Shown here piece by piece: positions 13,439-27,400 of a stretch of 64,000 bases of DNA (position 1 is the first letter of the stretch; every line of letters starts with the position of its first letter). Source of the stretch: Entomortierella parvispora (taxonomy: Eukaryota; Mortierellomycota; Mortierellomycetes; Mortierellales; Mortierellaceae); assembly GCA_963573315.1 (NCBI GenBank), contig OY752142.1, positions 2,852,001 to 2,916,000 on the forward strand, in the 5' to 3' direction. A program made the position numbers and the translations under genes. Below the pieces are notes generated by a model, which was not told the origin of the DNA, did no database searches, and saw only the letters and a list, made by a program, of their open reading frames with translations.

Positions 13439-13700
13439 TTAACGGACAAAGGCATATACAGAGTCAGAAGGGCGAGCAAGGCAAGAAGACGATTACGTGC
13501 AGATGCTGTAGATCGGGAGCGCTTGATCCCTTGTGAAGAGTTTGTGCAAAAAAGGGGTGACTAAGGAAAGTCTAGGGAAGGAGCAGCAGAGGTGCAACTG
13601 CAGGGGAACACCCCCGTCGATGAAGGAAGAATGGGCGAACAGAGCAAAAAAAAATAAAACAACACCGACCGAGGACAGGGTCTCGGGCGAGCTCTCCGTC

Positions 13701-13731
<31 letters not shown>

Positions 13732-14743
13732 TTCTCCTCTTTTCCTCCCGCCCATCCCGCTCCACACCGTCCAAGCCGAGAAAAGTAACAGGGAAACCCC
13801 ATGGGGGATAAAGAGAGGGTCCAGTTTTGTTGATCATGACATAACTCGCTTCAGTGAACTAGTTGATCCATATCGACACAAGATCATAACCGTTGTCATT
13901 CACTGCTCGGCCTAGATGGGCCTCTGGCTTCTGGCGTTGAATGTGAGGTGCGGACGTGGTGCTGCGCTAGAGCCAGTGGTCCTTGCGAGGCCATTTTTTT
14001 TTGAAGATCGACTGCAGGCACTGACAACGCGTTGGAAAAAGAGAAAAAAAGATAGGGAGAGGTGGTTTTGATCGGGTGAAAAGCGCCAGGAGCCTGAGAA
14101 GAGGATGTAGCGGGGTTGTTTGTGGAGGGCGCGTGGCGGGCGGTAATCCGATGTGGATCGACCGACCATTATTGAAATGGAACCCGATTGGCGCGATATG
14201 GACGCGATACGCGTCTCGGGAGAGTGAGAGGTCGCGCTCTCGTGTGGGAGGCCATTTACCTCGTTCTGTGATGGTCGTTGAGGATATTCGAGTGTGAAGG
14301 TCGTGCGAGCGTCGAGAATAGAGGAGACGACTCGACAGAGAGAGGGAGAGTTGAAGTGTGTCCGTGTGTGTGGGTTGCAGATCGTTTCTTTTTTTTTTTT
14401 TTTTTTTTTTTTGCTTTTGTGCGCTTGTGCGTGGTTCAAGAAAGGGGACAATGCAAAGGTAGAAAAACAACAAGAAAGCAGATGCGACGACGGGATGGGA
14501 AGAAGTGGTGGCGGAGGAGGAATGACGCAATGAGAAAAGGGTGCGTCTGCGGAGGGAAGGAAGGAAGGAATGAAGGAATGGATGAATGGATGCGAGGAAG
14601 GAGGAGGAGAACAAGCAGACAAAAAAAAAAAAAAAAAAAAGAAGAGAGAGAGAGAGAGGGTGACGAACGAACGGTGCCCCTTTGTCACCTCTGAAATACT
14701 CCCGAGCGCACAAACCAGACGAGCCAAAAGGGAAGCAACCCGT

Positions 14744-14806
14744 ACCCTGTCCTGACCCTGACCCTGACCCTGCCCTTGCCTTGCCCTGCCCTGCCCTGCC
14801 CTGCCC
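14744..14806. repeat. Degenerate CCCTGA / CCCTG tandem repeat
   Basis: Three or four ACCCTG hexamers are followed by about six CCCTG pentamers with a few variants. The pattern is reminiscent of telomere-like arrays but has G in place of the second A, and it is surrounded by ordinary intergenic DNA. Confidence 0.75.
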
Positions 14807-16737
14807 GTGCGGCATCGAGTTCTGTTGCTCGGCCTGTTCCTCTGGTGGACCGAAAGAGGACGCCTTGCGTTGTGTTGTGGAGGGGTGGTTGCAACAGGGC
14901 AAGAGACCATGGGCCCACCCTGCTCTTCGAGTCCGATCCAAGCGCACCCGCATCCTCAGCTCGTACCCCTCCAAGTCAAGGTCCCTTTTTTTTCCCAATG
15001 TCCATTTTCTCATCGCAAAGCGACATGGCTTGCTTGGTTCGCCTTGATAGCGGGGATGCATGTACTCCAGATGTACCTCTGTGAAGTGTGTCCCGCCAAG
15101 ATCGTGCCCCCTGGATTCTTTTTGCTCAGCCAGCATCGACGATGGTGAGAATCCATCCAGGCCCTCCTACGCTCGGACTCGGGGGCGAAAAGAGTAGAAT
15201 AAGAACCCGCTTTTTTTGGGTTCCTCGTTTATTCTTTTCTTTGTTTCGTCTGAAGAGCGCAGGCTGCATGCAGGCAAGGATCGAACAAAAAAAACCAATG
15301 CTGATCAGACCCCAAGGCACAAACAACACAAATGATCTCATTCCCTGTTTCCCTCTTTTCTCCTTCCCGCTCCCTCCTCCTCGTCCTTTCTCTCGCTTGT
15401 CCCCCCGTCCCCTTCACTTTTAGATCTCCCCTTCTCTTTTGCTCACCAATAAAATGAAGAATGGGGGCATGTCCCAAAAAACTCTCGATCTGACTACCTC
15501 CTTGCAGGCTCGATGTCTATGGTTCACTGGTGTCATTATGAGATCAAGGATGGCTGGAGGCGTCAGCAACCAGACATGATGTACCCCTTGGTGACATTCT
15601 CGAACGGCCATGCACACACGCACTCCAAAAGAGCACAAAAGCCGGCTAGCATGCCCAGTACGATCGATATGAGCAACATTCTCTTTTTTTGGCCCGGCCA
15701 CATCATAGGCTTGTCTGGTCTATCGCAATATTTCATTCTTCTCTCCTCTCTCCATCTCCCGCGCAATTTCTCTCAATTCATCTCTCTAGCCTCTCCTCAT
15801 TCTCTCTGGTGGATCGGCAAAAACAAATGAATATGTGCATGCCTATTTTTGAAAACCCTACGATAATGCCTGCTTACTTCTACACCCTGTCTTTGGTCAG
15901 CCAATGCACACCGTCATTCGAGGAATTTGGGTCGGTATCAATGAATGTGGTTTGACACCACGCACATGAATAATGGAGAAATGAATACTAATGCGTGCAG
16001 GGTGCGCTTTTCATTTTTCATTTTTCTTTTCTTCAAGACTGGACGCGCTTTTGTACCCTCCCCACCCCTCATCATGGATAACGCAATTGTCTTTTGACCT
16101 GTTCATTTCTCTGTGTTCAGAGCCTTGCATGTCCTTGCCTTGAACGCTGTTCGGGCACAGAGCAATGACCAAGGTGGTGGCTTCAAGTACAACGTCCAAA
16201 CCACATCTGGCACAACACCAGTTCAAAACATCCCTTCCATGCCTCCCCCCATCCTCATCCACCTTGGTGGAAGCGGTCCCAGAATGCCCACCCATTGCCT
16301 TCAGTCCTCGACTGTTCGTTTCCATCCCCAACAAAGGCCACTTGGCTCTCAGTCTGTGTTAACAGTGTGGTCCATCTTGTTGTGTTGAGGTCTTGGTGTG
16401 GTCTGGCGGTGACCAGGTTTCACGACTGTGCAGGGATATTCTGGGAGGGGACGATGGGACGGTGAGATGTTTTTTCCCAATGGTCCTGGAGATGGCACCG
16501 TTACGACAGCAGGTCTCGAGGAAAAACTCCCCTGCACCCTCCAAGGTTCTTTCGAAAACATTCCAAAACACCAAAAAAAACACAGCCCAGTCCAAGCCAA
16601 CGCGACGCGTTGTAGATATCTTACCTCCAAGCTCTAACCCACGCTCTAGGCCATTGCTATCTCATCTCTTCCTAATATTCCTTCCCAAAACGTCCTTGAA
16701 ACAACCCTATCCTCTTAAGACGGAATAATTCATCAAG

Positions 16738-17080
16738 ATGCCGAAGCAATTGTTGACGCGTCAGACACGGCCCAAAGCTACGTATGCATCATAGCTACGT
16801 TTCCCGTATCTTCACGAACCTCGCCTCCAGACTCAAAAAGTCAACATTGATAGTAGACGTGTGTTTGTCAATCGTATTTTGGATTTCGAACTTCGTGCAG
16901 GATATAGTAATAGTTTACTTCACGCAGCAATTCCGAAGCAATTGAGCTTGCGCACGGGGGAGAGGAGCACTTGGAGAAACATGGTCGAGTTTAGTCATTT
17001 TCTAACGCTGCTGAGAAGAGGGAACCCCACTCTCACAGACCGTTTGGAAGGCAATTGAGCCAAAAAAGGGATGTTCTTGA
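16738..17080. other. AT-richer island with a very short ORF and a duplicated 12-mer
   Basis: Base composition drops to clearly AT-richer than the flanks. A well-placed ATG (16738) opens an 18-codon frame ending at 16794. The 12-mer CCGAAGCAATTG occurs at 16741 and again at about 16933. No domain or terminal repeats were recognised. It may be an old insertion remnant or simply a non-coding leader; nothing firmer can be said. Confidence 0.3.
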
Positions 17081-17501
17081 TTGATTTCTTGATTGCACAA
17101 AAAAAATGAAATCTCGGATATCCTATTCGTGATAACCGGACGTCCGAAACAGAACGTCGCTGTAAAGGCTCTACCGCGATGTTCGGGGAAACAAGGAAAG
17201 AGGCCGCAGATGTTGCATCGAGAATAAAATTTATTCCCATTCCTGGAGGACCCCCAGCGAGACTGCTGCGGTGCAGTGAGGCGCGAGGGCTTTGCTGCCT
17301 TTTTCTTTGGCGCCTCTTGCCTTTAGGCTCGTTCGCCCATCCAAAGTCAACTGTTCAAGGTCACACTCAACCCTGACTCGAAAAAACATAAAACGCCATC
17401 CCCATCTGTGCCTCCCAATTCTTTTTCCCCTCACTCAAAGCCAACATCAAACCAAACCAGGAACAACAAACAAACAAACCAGCAAAAGGACAGCAGAAGC
17501 A

Positions 17502-17951
17502 ATGTTTGCCAACCGTGCTTCATCGACCCTTCTCAGGATCTCACCCCTAACTCGCCAAGGAACCAACCTTACGGCCGTCTCTTCATCAGCCCCCTCCTGG
17601 ACCAAGATGACTCTTCGCAACAAGTCAACCTCGACTTCTTCGTCTCCCGCACCACCCAAATCTGGTGCCGCCGACCCTGCAGGAAAATCGAGCACTTCTT
17701 CGTCCAACCCCAAGGTCGAAAAGGAGCCTGGTTTCTTCACCATGATCTTTCAGGGCCAGAGCAAGCTGACCATTGCGACAGTGATCGCCGGCGTCGTCGC
17801 AGCCGACGTCTCCTGCACTTACCTCACCCTCTTCCACAATCGAAAGGAGGGCAAGTTCATGAACGAGGACACGTTCTACCACCGATTGTTTGCAAAGCTG
17901 GGACTCGATCTTAACAAGGTCGAGGAGGTCGTCAATCCTAAAGAAGAGTAG
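17502..17951 (+). CDS. Small predicted mitochondrial membrane protein, function unknown
   Basis: A single-exon gene of 149 residues; the family was not recognised. The first 45 residues are rich in Arg, Ser, Thr and Leu and nearly free of acids, which fits a mitochondrial targeting sequence. A low-complexity Ser/Pro/Lys stretch follows. Then comes a compact conserved-looking block from about residue 75: a GFFTMIFQGQSK lead-in, one hydrophobic helix (about 85-107, TIATVIAGVVAADV), and a charged tail with two short amphipathic segments ending in acidic residues. The ATG is preceded by GAAGCA in an A-rich leader. A role as an inner-membrane assembly or respiratory-complex accessory protein would be a guess from topology only. 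Confidence 0.7.
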   Translation: MFANRASSTLLRISPLTRQGTNLTAVSSSAPSWTKMTLRNKSTSTSSSPAPPKSGAADPAGKSSTSSSNPKVEKEPGFFTMIFQGQSKLTIATVIAGVVAADVSCTYLTLFHNRKEGKFMNEDTFYHRLFAKLGLDLNKVEEVVNPKEE

Positions 17952-18418
17952 ATCCCTAACTCTCTCTTTCTCTCTCTCAACTCCAACAATGACGGGAACG
18001 GGTCCCAATCCAAAAGCCTTGCATAATACTCTTTTGCGAGGCGGAAAAACCATTGGACAATCCAATCTCACTTCTGAAGGGCAGAAAGAAAATAAACCCA
18101 CACTCCATTCTTCCATCACCTTTTCTTTTACTGCCTTTCGCACAGTATCATGTCTTCACAGAGGGTGTGATGGTGAAATCTTCACGCCAGATTACACAGT
18201 CCGTTGCCGGGTGGTATGAGCTTTGTTTTTATTTTATTTTGTAACGACAACAAGAAAGTTTTGAGAGCCGGAAGTTCGGAAGGTCTTGAAAGGGAGAAGA
18301 GAAGTCGAGGTTATTTGCGTGCAGCCTCCTTTGAGAATGTCCCATGATTTTAAAAGTTTTCTATCATGGCAGACAAAAGAGAACGGGAGAGAAACAAAAA
18401 AAAAGAACGAGTCAGCTT
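17952..18418. other. Intergenic region between convergent genes
   Basis: It holds the 3' UTRs of the small mitochondrial protein (+) and the NADPH oxidase (-). A CT-rich stretch follows the + strand stop and ATTTTATTTT occurs at about 18230. No gene seen. Confidence 0.5.
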
Positions 18419-20853
18419 TCAGGAATGGAAATCTGTCTTATCAGATCGACAATGGTTGCCTCTTTTTTTTTTTTTTTTTTTTACCTTTGTGCCAGACAAA
18501 TTGCGCAGTGCCCGAGCTGAATTTTGTGCAGCAAGCGTGGAGTTGCTTTCCCATCTTTTTGGGTCCACAAAAGAACACTCCAATGTCCGTGTCCTCATGT
18601 TGTTTTCGGATCCGGTCAAACTCCACTTCGAGGTTGGGTCGTCCAAAGCACGTCCTGGCCCTCAGTCCCGTCACCGTGTCCGCAAACGCGCCTTCCTCGT
18701 TCAGCATCAAGTTGCCAACCTCGGAATGCCTCAGTCGACCCGTCAGGAACGTATGGATCTCAATAAACTGGTTCAAATCTTGTGACTCCAACGCGAGCAA
18801 AAGCGACTGGAACCATTCGAACGATTCCTTGTCGCGACAAATCCAAAAAAAATACACCTTGTGCAGCTTCGTGGCTTTGGTCGGATAGTTGACTCTGTAC
18901 CAGATACTCTTGAGGACCGACGCGAACGGTGTCACGCCAATACCGGCACCAACCAGGACTGTGACCTCGTACTTGAACACATCTTCTGAAGCCGCCCCGA
19001 ATGGACCGTCAATCATGACCCTTGGTAATACCGTGACCAAGCCATTGCGATCTCCCAAATTCTCATCCCACACCCCGCCGACATCACAGCCGAGCTTCTG
19101 ACTCAATTCCTTTGTGAAATCGCCCAGGACACGGACGTGCACACTCAAGTAGTCTTCCTCTGGAGCATTTGTCAACGTGAACGGATGCCATTGCCAAAGA
19201 GAGACCTCTGGGCAGCACAAAAAAATGTATTGACCAGCGAGTGCCCTGCAATTGTCCTTCTTCATTTGAATCTCGACGACATGAGAAGGATGAAGAATGA
19301 CCCGAGAGATGATTGTCTTTTGACTCGCTCGCCATTCCCGCATCATCCGCTCCAGCAAGTAAATCGTTCCACTTGCAATCCAATACTTCCAGAAACTCGA
19401 AATGTCCTTGCAATACGGCGGCCGATCCGGGATCAGCAAACAGAACGCTCCATGAATTGAAAAGACGCCAAAAAATACCAAGAAGAGGTGATGCCAGTAC
19501 CAAAAGACCTCAAACTTTGCCTTCCTGACTGATGGTAAAGAGGTGACCACCATGACGATCAAGAAGAGCAACATCAAGTGACCGGTGAGTCCCGGTCCCG
19601 AGACAAACATGAGGTTCCAGAACTGGTACTTGGCTGGGTCCGCCTTGGACATTTTCCAAAAGTTGACATAGTGAGCAAAAGTGTGCACCAAGGTGAAAAA
19701 GACGATGCTCCAGGCAATGGCTTTGTGAAAAGCGATGGCTTTATCAAAAGGCACGATCCGGTTCAAAGGCGTGGATCGTAACCATGAGATGAGCGTTCTG
19801 CAAACGGGGAAGAGAATCATGCCCGAGTCGACATGGAGGACCAAGGCGGCACCACGTGCAATGGGAAGAGTGATGCCCAGCATGGCTCGAGCATTCACAA
19901 AGTTGTCCGAGTACTGGTAGTTGAAGAAGGCGAGACCAAAGAGTCCAACGTGGACTAGGACCCACAGACCAGAGAAGATGGCGCGAGCCCCTATCAACGA
20001 CAGCGCAGGAATTCAAATTGCATTAATTACCTTCCGACTACGCTCGGACGCGCCTTTCTAGATTGGGCCAAACAAGTCCAACAGGCTGGGGGGGGGGGGG
20101 GCTCTTTTCATAGATGAGTGTGGGCGCAGGCACACACTCGTGCCAGTTTTTTTTTTTTTTTTTTTTGGTCTTACCATCATTGATCATCCAGATGTTGAGC
20201 TGCTGATGCCACGAGATGTTCTCCTGCAATGCATTCGTGTCTGCCGTCGGCTCTTGATTCGACGGTTTGAGCTGGTTCAAGTCCCATTGATTGGATTGTC
20301 TATTGCCAGCCCATCTTCGTGGCGCACCAGTGTGATCGCCTGCGCGTCTTAGTGGCAAGCCGCCATCGTTATTAATGGCTATTATTCCAGTTGACTGTCG
20401 GTTGGAGCCTACCATTTCAAAGTAGGTTGGAGATGGAGGAGGGATCAAGTCTGCGTAGTGAACATAAGACAGTTTTGGCTCTTGCAATTGCTCGTGCTGT
20501 TGCTTGTATTGCCGAGGAGACTGCTGCTGAAATAGTGGTTGCCTGGAGTCAAATGCCGAAGAGGAATGAGCAAGGTTGGAATGAGGAGAATGAGACGTTG
20601 AATGTGAATAGGTCCCAACTCCAACCCCACCTGTATTCGAGCAGTATGGCTGCTGCTGTTGGTGTTGGTGCTGGCGTTGCTGAAATTGGCTTGCAGACAA
20701 AGAGAAGCCACCACCGCCGCCGCCTCCTCCTCCTCCTCCTCCCCTTCCTCTTCTTTGACCCTCACCGTCAGGATAGTTTCCATGTTTGTCAAGGTCCGTA
20801 GCCCCGTTTCGGTTGTCCCTTGCACGACTGCTCTGATTCCTGTGGACGCTCAT
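18419..20853 (-). CDS. nox: NADPH oxidase (Nox), fungal type, with long N-terminal extension
   Basis: Encodes 732 residues in exons 20853-20175, 19990-18485 and 18432-18419. It transfers electrons from NADPH through FAD and two hemes to oxygen, making superoxide. Residues 1-205 are an unusual Gly/Gln/His/Ser-rich cytoplasmic extension. The ferric-reductase membrane core follows, with heme-ligand pairs His315/His329 and His393/His406 at the canonical 14 and 13 spacings. FAD motif HPFTLTNAP, NADPH loop GPFGAASEDVFKYEVTVLVGAGIGV-type and C-terminal FFCGPKKMG are present. There are no EF hands, which fits NoxA/NoxB rather than NoxC. The last exon is 14 nt and gives a KDF-containing tail resembling the usual KENF/KEHF end. 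In-frame codons continue upstream of the chosen ATG (to 21222), so the start is uncertain. Confidence 0.88.
20088..20101. repeat. G14 homopolymer inside the first nox intron
   Basis: Fourteen consecutive G on the + strand (C on the coding strand) lie within the 184-nt intron 19991-20174. The same intron has a T-run near 20147-20166. Such runs are slippage-prone and can also be assembly-error sites. Confidence 0.85.
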
Positions 20854-21544
20854 CGTTTGTCTCCGCGAAAAAGAAGGTAGTGCAATAAAACGCTTGCGTG
20901 CAGGACTCTGCAGATAGCTAGGTTGTGAGGAAAGGGGTGAGGCGTGCAGGTTGGGTAAGGCGAGGTGTTTTGCTGAGAATGAGAGGGAAAGAACGAGCAA
21001 GAGTGGAAGAGAAAGAATGAATGGTGAAACGGCAATAACGACGACAACAACAACAACAACAACGACAACAATAGAGAGCAAGAACAGCGAGCAACAACAA
21101 CCACAACGACAATGAGCAAGTGTCGAGAACAGCACGATGACAATGCAAAAGAAAGCCAAGAAACAACTCAAGTTACAACAAAGCTCACGCCGTTGTTGGT
21201 GGACACAACGGTCCTCATACAAACAGAACGCGACCTGCCACGGCGGAAAACAGATTCCTTCCTTCTTCGAACACGCGATTGCCCTTCAACTGCCCAGATG
21301 GTCTGACCCCGCAGTTGTCAGCTCTTGTATTCATTCGCTTGAGAATAGTAAACAAGGCTTGCGCGACCGACTGAAGAGCAATTGTGCCTGCAGAATGTTC
21401 GTCCGCTCATCTTCCTCCGCAAAAAGTACAGTAGTTCATGTTAGGTGAATAATAGTTTTTTTTTATATGGTAGTGTATGGGTATGGAAAGATTCTATTAA
21501 ATTACAAGAGGGCCCCCAACGGCTCTCAGTTTCTGGCCTTTTTT
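20854..21544. other. Intergenic: nox promoter/leader and GMD 3' UTR
   Basis: Transcription of both flanking genes is leftward, so this holds the nox promoter and the GMD 3' UTR. ACA/ACG trinucleotide-like sequence at about 21040-21070 keeps the nox frame open upstream and would encode a poly-Val stretch if translated. No separate gene was found. Confidence 0.5.
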
Positions 21545-23023
<1,479 letters not shown>

Positions 23024-24466
23024 GATGTATGTAGGGTATGTGAGGGGAAAGGGAGATGAGGGATGGAAGGAGGAATGAAGATGAAAGAAGAAAAGAAAGA
23101 AAAAAAAAAAAAAAAAGTAGGAGCGGGGGCACCTGGCTGGGAGTCGATATATATAGCAGGAGGGGGACACTGATGAGCCAAAGTCAAAGTCAAAAAAAAA
23201 AAAAAACTCTGATCAGATGGAAGATGAACAATGAAGAAGATGATGATGCGACCAGTCCAGTCAGTCCAGTCGCGGGGACTGATCAGCACCGAGTGCTGCG
23301 AGCAGCGGGCTGCTGGTGTATTGATAGGCGTGTCGTGTTCTTGAGCAAAATTGCTCTCAACAGCTCCCTGCCCAACGGCCTAATCTCGCGCCTCTGTTGC
23401 ACCACCAGGGTCACCCTGTTCGCTCGGCCGTAGCCACTAATCAAACCTATATTCGATTGACCTTCATCTCCGCACCAGCTCAAACTCACTTTTGCTTCCT
23501 TTGGATGGCTTGCCAACATTGTGGTGTGGTGTGTGTGTGGATCCAGTGCCACTGGTCGGTGATGAAGGGTATGCATGCATGTATGCAGGCTATTACTAGC
23601 CACCCTCCCTCATCAATCGGTCATCAATCGTCTTGGGGTTGCTGCACTTGTCCCCTGTCCTTCCTTGTTCTCAATAATACAGAGGTGCAAACCAAGAAAA
23701 TACCTCGTCTACCGTCCCCTTCACCACCTTTCTCACAGATTGGGCCCACTAGCGAATTGACCAACCCAACCTTATCTGCAAGTGCTCTCTCTCTCTCTTC
23801 CCTTCACACCCTTCGCAGGATCGAACTGGTTCTATGGTACCCATTCTTGATCTTGAAGTCGCTCAATCTCTAGTATATAGGCATGTCTGTGATCATTTCC
23901 TTGCGGAGAGTGCCGTGCTCAGATTCACCTGCATACTTGGTGTAATCACAATTGACAATCAAGAGTTTCTAACAAAGAAATGAATAACCCTGATAGCTCT
24001 TGAAGTGAAATGTTCAGAGCAACCTGGATTGGATCGTGAGCACAACCCTGGGTCTCATTTCTTCCATTCATCACCGATTTTGCACAGATTTTGCACCGAT
24101 GATACCAATCATGAACTTGGCTTGGAAAGCAGAGGATCTCACCCCTCGATGACAAACATCTAGTTCGAGTAAGAGCAGGAGAGGATGTGAAAATGGCATC
24201 AGCTGTGCTGGTAGTGTGACGGTAGTGCGAGGATGGTGTGATGGTGCCTGTCCCTGGGAAGGCAGTTGAGCATGCTGGGTACAAAAGGTACAAATGATGC
24301 AGAGAGAACGAGTGCCCTTTCGCCCTGGTGATTGGTGTGAGAAGGCTTCATACACCGATTTGGAAAGAAGCGGCGGCTGGACAAATTCATTTTCACCGAG
24401 GAAAAACCTTCACATGGAAGGCAGAGCTCAATCAATAATGTCCTTTATTGTTCCTCTGTTTGCTCT
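23024..24466. other. Intergenic: GMD promoter and Ubp14 3' UTR
   Basis: No gene could be supported. The portion next to GMD has A-runs (23100-23116, 23192-23205) that are T-runs on the coding strand. The open frames at 23397-23873 show no domain and mixed composition. Confidence 0.5.
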
Positions 24467-27400
24467 CTACTCCCTCTTAAAGAAATACATGTAGGCGTCT
24501 CCAATTGGGGGCTTAGTGTCCGCAACAACCTTGTTGTCGTTGTACAAGACCCACTGGTCGCCCTTCTTGATATGGCTCACATAGTGTCCACAGTGGACCG
24601 ATGGTCCCTTGTGCGAAACAAACGATGCGAGATGGTAGTGTCCTTTCTTTGTCACGTCACCAGCAAGAGCTCCTGCTCCCGAGGGAGCTGAAGATCCATC
24701 TCCTGAATTTTCATCATCATCCATTGGTGTGTCCATATGACTGAAAAGCCACTCGACAGCACGCTCCATGTCCCCGCCAGTCTCCTTGAGGGCCCTTTTG
24801 GCCTGTTTATCCGTGAATCCCATATCCGCCAGCTGGGCAATCTGTTCTGGGTTTGCTGAAGTACTGGCGCCTCCAGCAACAACAAGAGGAGCATCGATGT
24901 CGGGATCCTCCATGTGCTGAATAAGCCAATCCATCGCGACCTCAGATCCTTGATTGTTGGTAGCCAAAAGCGCTTTCTGGCAACGGATCAGTGGGAATCC
25001 CATCATTTGCAATTGCTCCAATGCAGTTTCATCAAATGTTGGTCCTTGCGAAGCAGTGGCGGCCGGAGCATCCTCTGGCAAGGACTCTTCCCCTGGCTGC
25101 TGGCCATGGCCACGATATCTTTCAAAATCAATCTGGCCTTCAGGGAAGACAATTGGGACAGCTGTAATAAGACCATAAAAGAGTCAAAGTTAGATCAACG
25201 GCCATAGAGTCCAGTCGATTATCCATGAGCTCATGAGATGAAGATGTCTTACAAAGCTTTCTAGGAACCCAGTTTTGGTACTGGAAGCGACGCATGTTGA
25301 GCACCAACACCTCAGGGAATGTCGCAAAGCGGTTTGTCCTAATGCACGATACAGTCAAAGAGTTAGTAATATATCTTTCTAATGTGGGCCTTCACGATAC
25401 GAGACTTGGCTGAGGCAGCTCGACCCCAAAACTCACTTGACGGCAGTTGTGTCTTCCTTGCAACTGGGACACTTGTAAGGAAGAAACTCTTCCGCGACAT
25501 ACGTATCGAGACACTGCTTGAGTGTCACGCTCTCGTATTCTTCCTCGTCGCCTTCGATATTCGCCTTCTTGCGCGCAGGAACGGCGATCGAAAGAGCTGT
25601 AGTGGTGTCGTGAGAATACCGGACCTTTTTGCACTTGTTACATTGAAGACGCTGCTCGTTCGAAAACTCAAAAGTCTTGGTGATGTCTGCTCCTGTGGCG
25701 CGGTTGTTCTGAGAGACTGTCTTAATCAAATGCTGGAAAAACTCGAAAGAGTCCTGCTGCCTCATGGTAGAAAATTCGGAGTGACCACGACCAATCAAAG
25801 CCTTGAACATTCCAGGAGCAATACCATCCTGTCCTTGTATCTCCCCACTTTCGGAAACAACGGGCAAGGCGTATCGTCCACTCAAAAGTCCGTCTGCGAC
25901 CTTACTCAATTGGCACTGAAGGCAGTTTCCAGGCTCCTGGCTGCATGTCGAGATGTGCTCTTCGTCAACGGGATAGTACTTTGTAATAAAGGCGGGAAGG
26001 TCAAATACTGACTGCAGGATAGAAGCCATGTAACAGCTAAGAAAATATATGATGATCACATCGTTAAATCAAGAGTATCTAACTCTCTGCCAAGAACTGA
26101 GGTGAAGGAATTCGACCGTACCTGTTTCCCAAGTTCTTAAAGCCAGTGTAGCCTGGTCCGAAAAGGGGCTCAAACGATTTGCCATCCTCAGTAAACATGT
26201 TGAAGTTGAAATTCTGGTTCTGTTCCAGAGACTGCAATGGTGTTACAAAGGGAGTTAGTATGACAAGTCATAAGATTGTCGCTCAACATGAAGACATCAT
26301 GCCGCCATACCAGTTCGGTCAAGGACTTGATCGACTTTTGCTGCGACTCGACCTTGATGCCAAATCGAGCAAGATGGACGCCAAGCTGATCGTCAGACCT
26401 CTCCTCATTGCAGTGGTAACAATAGATATCTATGCCAAGAACCGGATATCCAAGGTCAGAATACGTGGCCAGAACCATGAAATAAGTCTTCTGGTGTCAC
26501 AACATCATCCAAGCTTACCTGCTGTGCCTTCAGGCGTAATGGTTCCGAGTTTGCAAGCGACACCGTGTCCAGTGGCATCAAAATGCGCAAGTCCGTGACC
26601 GTTTCCACCTGTGCCTCCAAACTGCTGACGTCCACAGCCCAGGTTTCCACAAACGAGGCAGAGCCAAAGATTTTCTCCAAGATCACAGTTGCCGCAGTGC
26701 GCGTTCTCTGCAGATTGGAAAAAGAGACAGGGAGCCTATGTCAAATCTCAAACTCTCTCTTTGTCTCTTCGTTTCTTTCGTTATCCTCGTTATGTTCATC
26801 TCTGGGTCCCGTTATTCAAAACATACCAGCGGAGACAACCTTTTCAGCATCTTGTTGGATATTCCTGATATGGTCGCAAGAGACGATTTCCTCTTCCCAT
26901 GCCTTGATTTCGGACTGTCGAGACGCAGACAATGCCGCCATGATGGCATCCACAACTTTGGAGATCTACGATATGAGCATTTGGGCCATGGTAAGCTTGT
27001 TTATTCTGACGTCAAAGCCCCTCAGGGGTGAAATATACAAATAAACACATACCTGTCCAACATTCTTGTCCACTTCGACGCCTCCGCACTCGTAGCATTT
27101 GACCTGAGTAAAGTACTCGTAGTTGTCCAAATCATTCTCGGGCACGATCGCAATTTTTGAGATCTTTTGAGGGGGTTCTTCTACGTCCTGCAACCAAGCA
27201 AAGGAAAAAAAACACATATTAGACAATGAGGACATATTGGGCCTTGTCAACATTCAGATCCTCTCTTTTTCTCGCAGATGACAATGACAAGTTCAAGATG
27301 CGTCCTTACTCTGGCGGCCTTGGGGATCTTGACACGCTTGATGTTGAGCGCCAAGGGATGGCCAGACTTATTATAGTGCTTGTAGGCATGAAGGCGATCA

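Larger units (their letters stand above)
13439..17501. other. Four-kb gene-poor region between divergent genes
   Basis: No gene is supported. It separates the divergent starts of the Lte1-like gene and the small mitochondrial protein gene. It contains three long homopolymers (T23 at 13702-13724, T24 at 14389-14412, A20 at 14621-14640), CT-rich tracts and a CCCTG-type repeat. The long minus-strand open frames at 13912-15136 are low-complexity reads through these tracts, with poly-Lys, poly-Phe and R/G/Q runs and no domain. They overlap each other in two frames, which argues against coding. Part of the region may be leader of the Lte1-like transcript. Confidence 0.55.

Noticed and set aside
14744-14806. 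Interstitial telomere repeat
   Set aside because: The unit is CCCTGA/CCCTG rather than CCCTAA, the array is short, and genes lie on both sides.
13912-15136. Two long overlapping minus-strand ORFs (332 and 389 codons)
   Set aside because: Composition is dictated by CT tracts, homopolymers and CCCTG repeats, the two frames overlap almost fully, and no domain or splice logic supports either.
16113-16388. Possible small + strand gene upstream of the mitochondrial protein
   Set aside because: Three overlapping frames are open but none has a domain, good start context or splice links.
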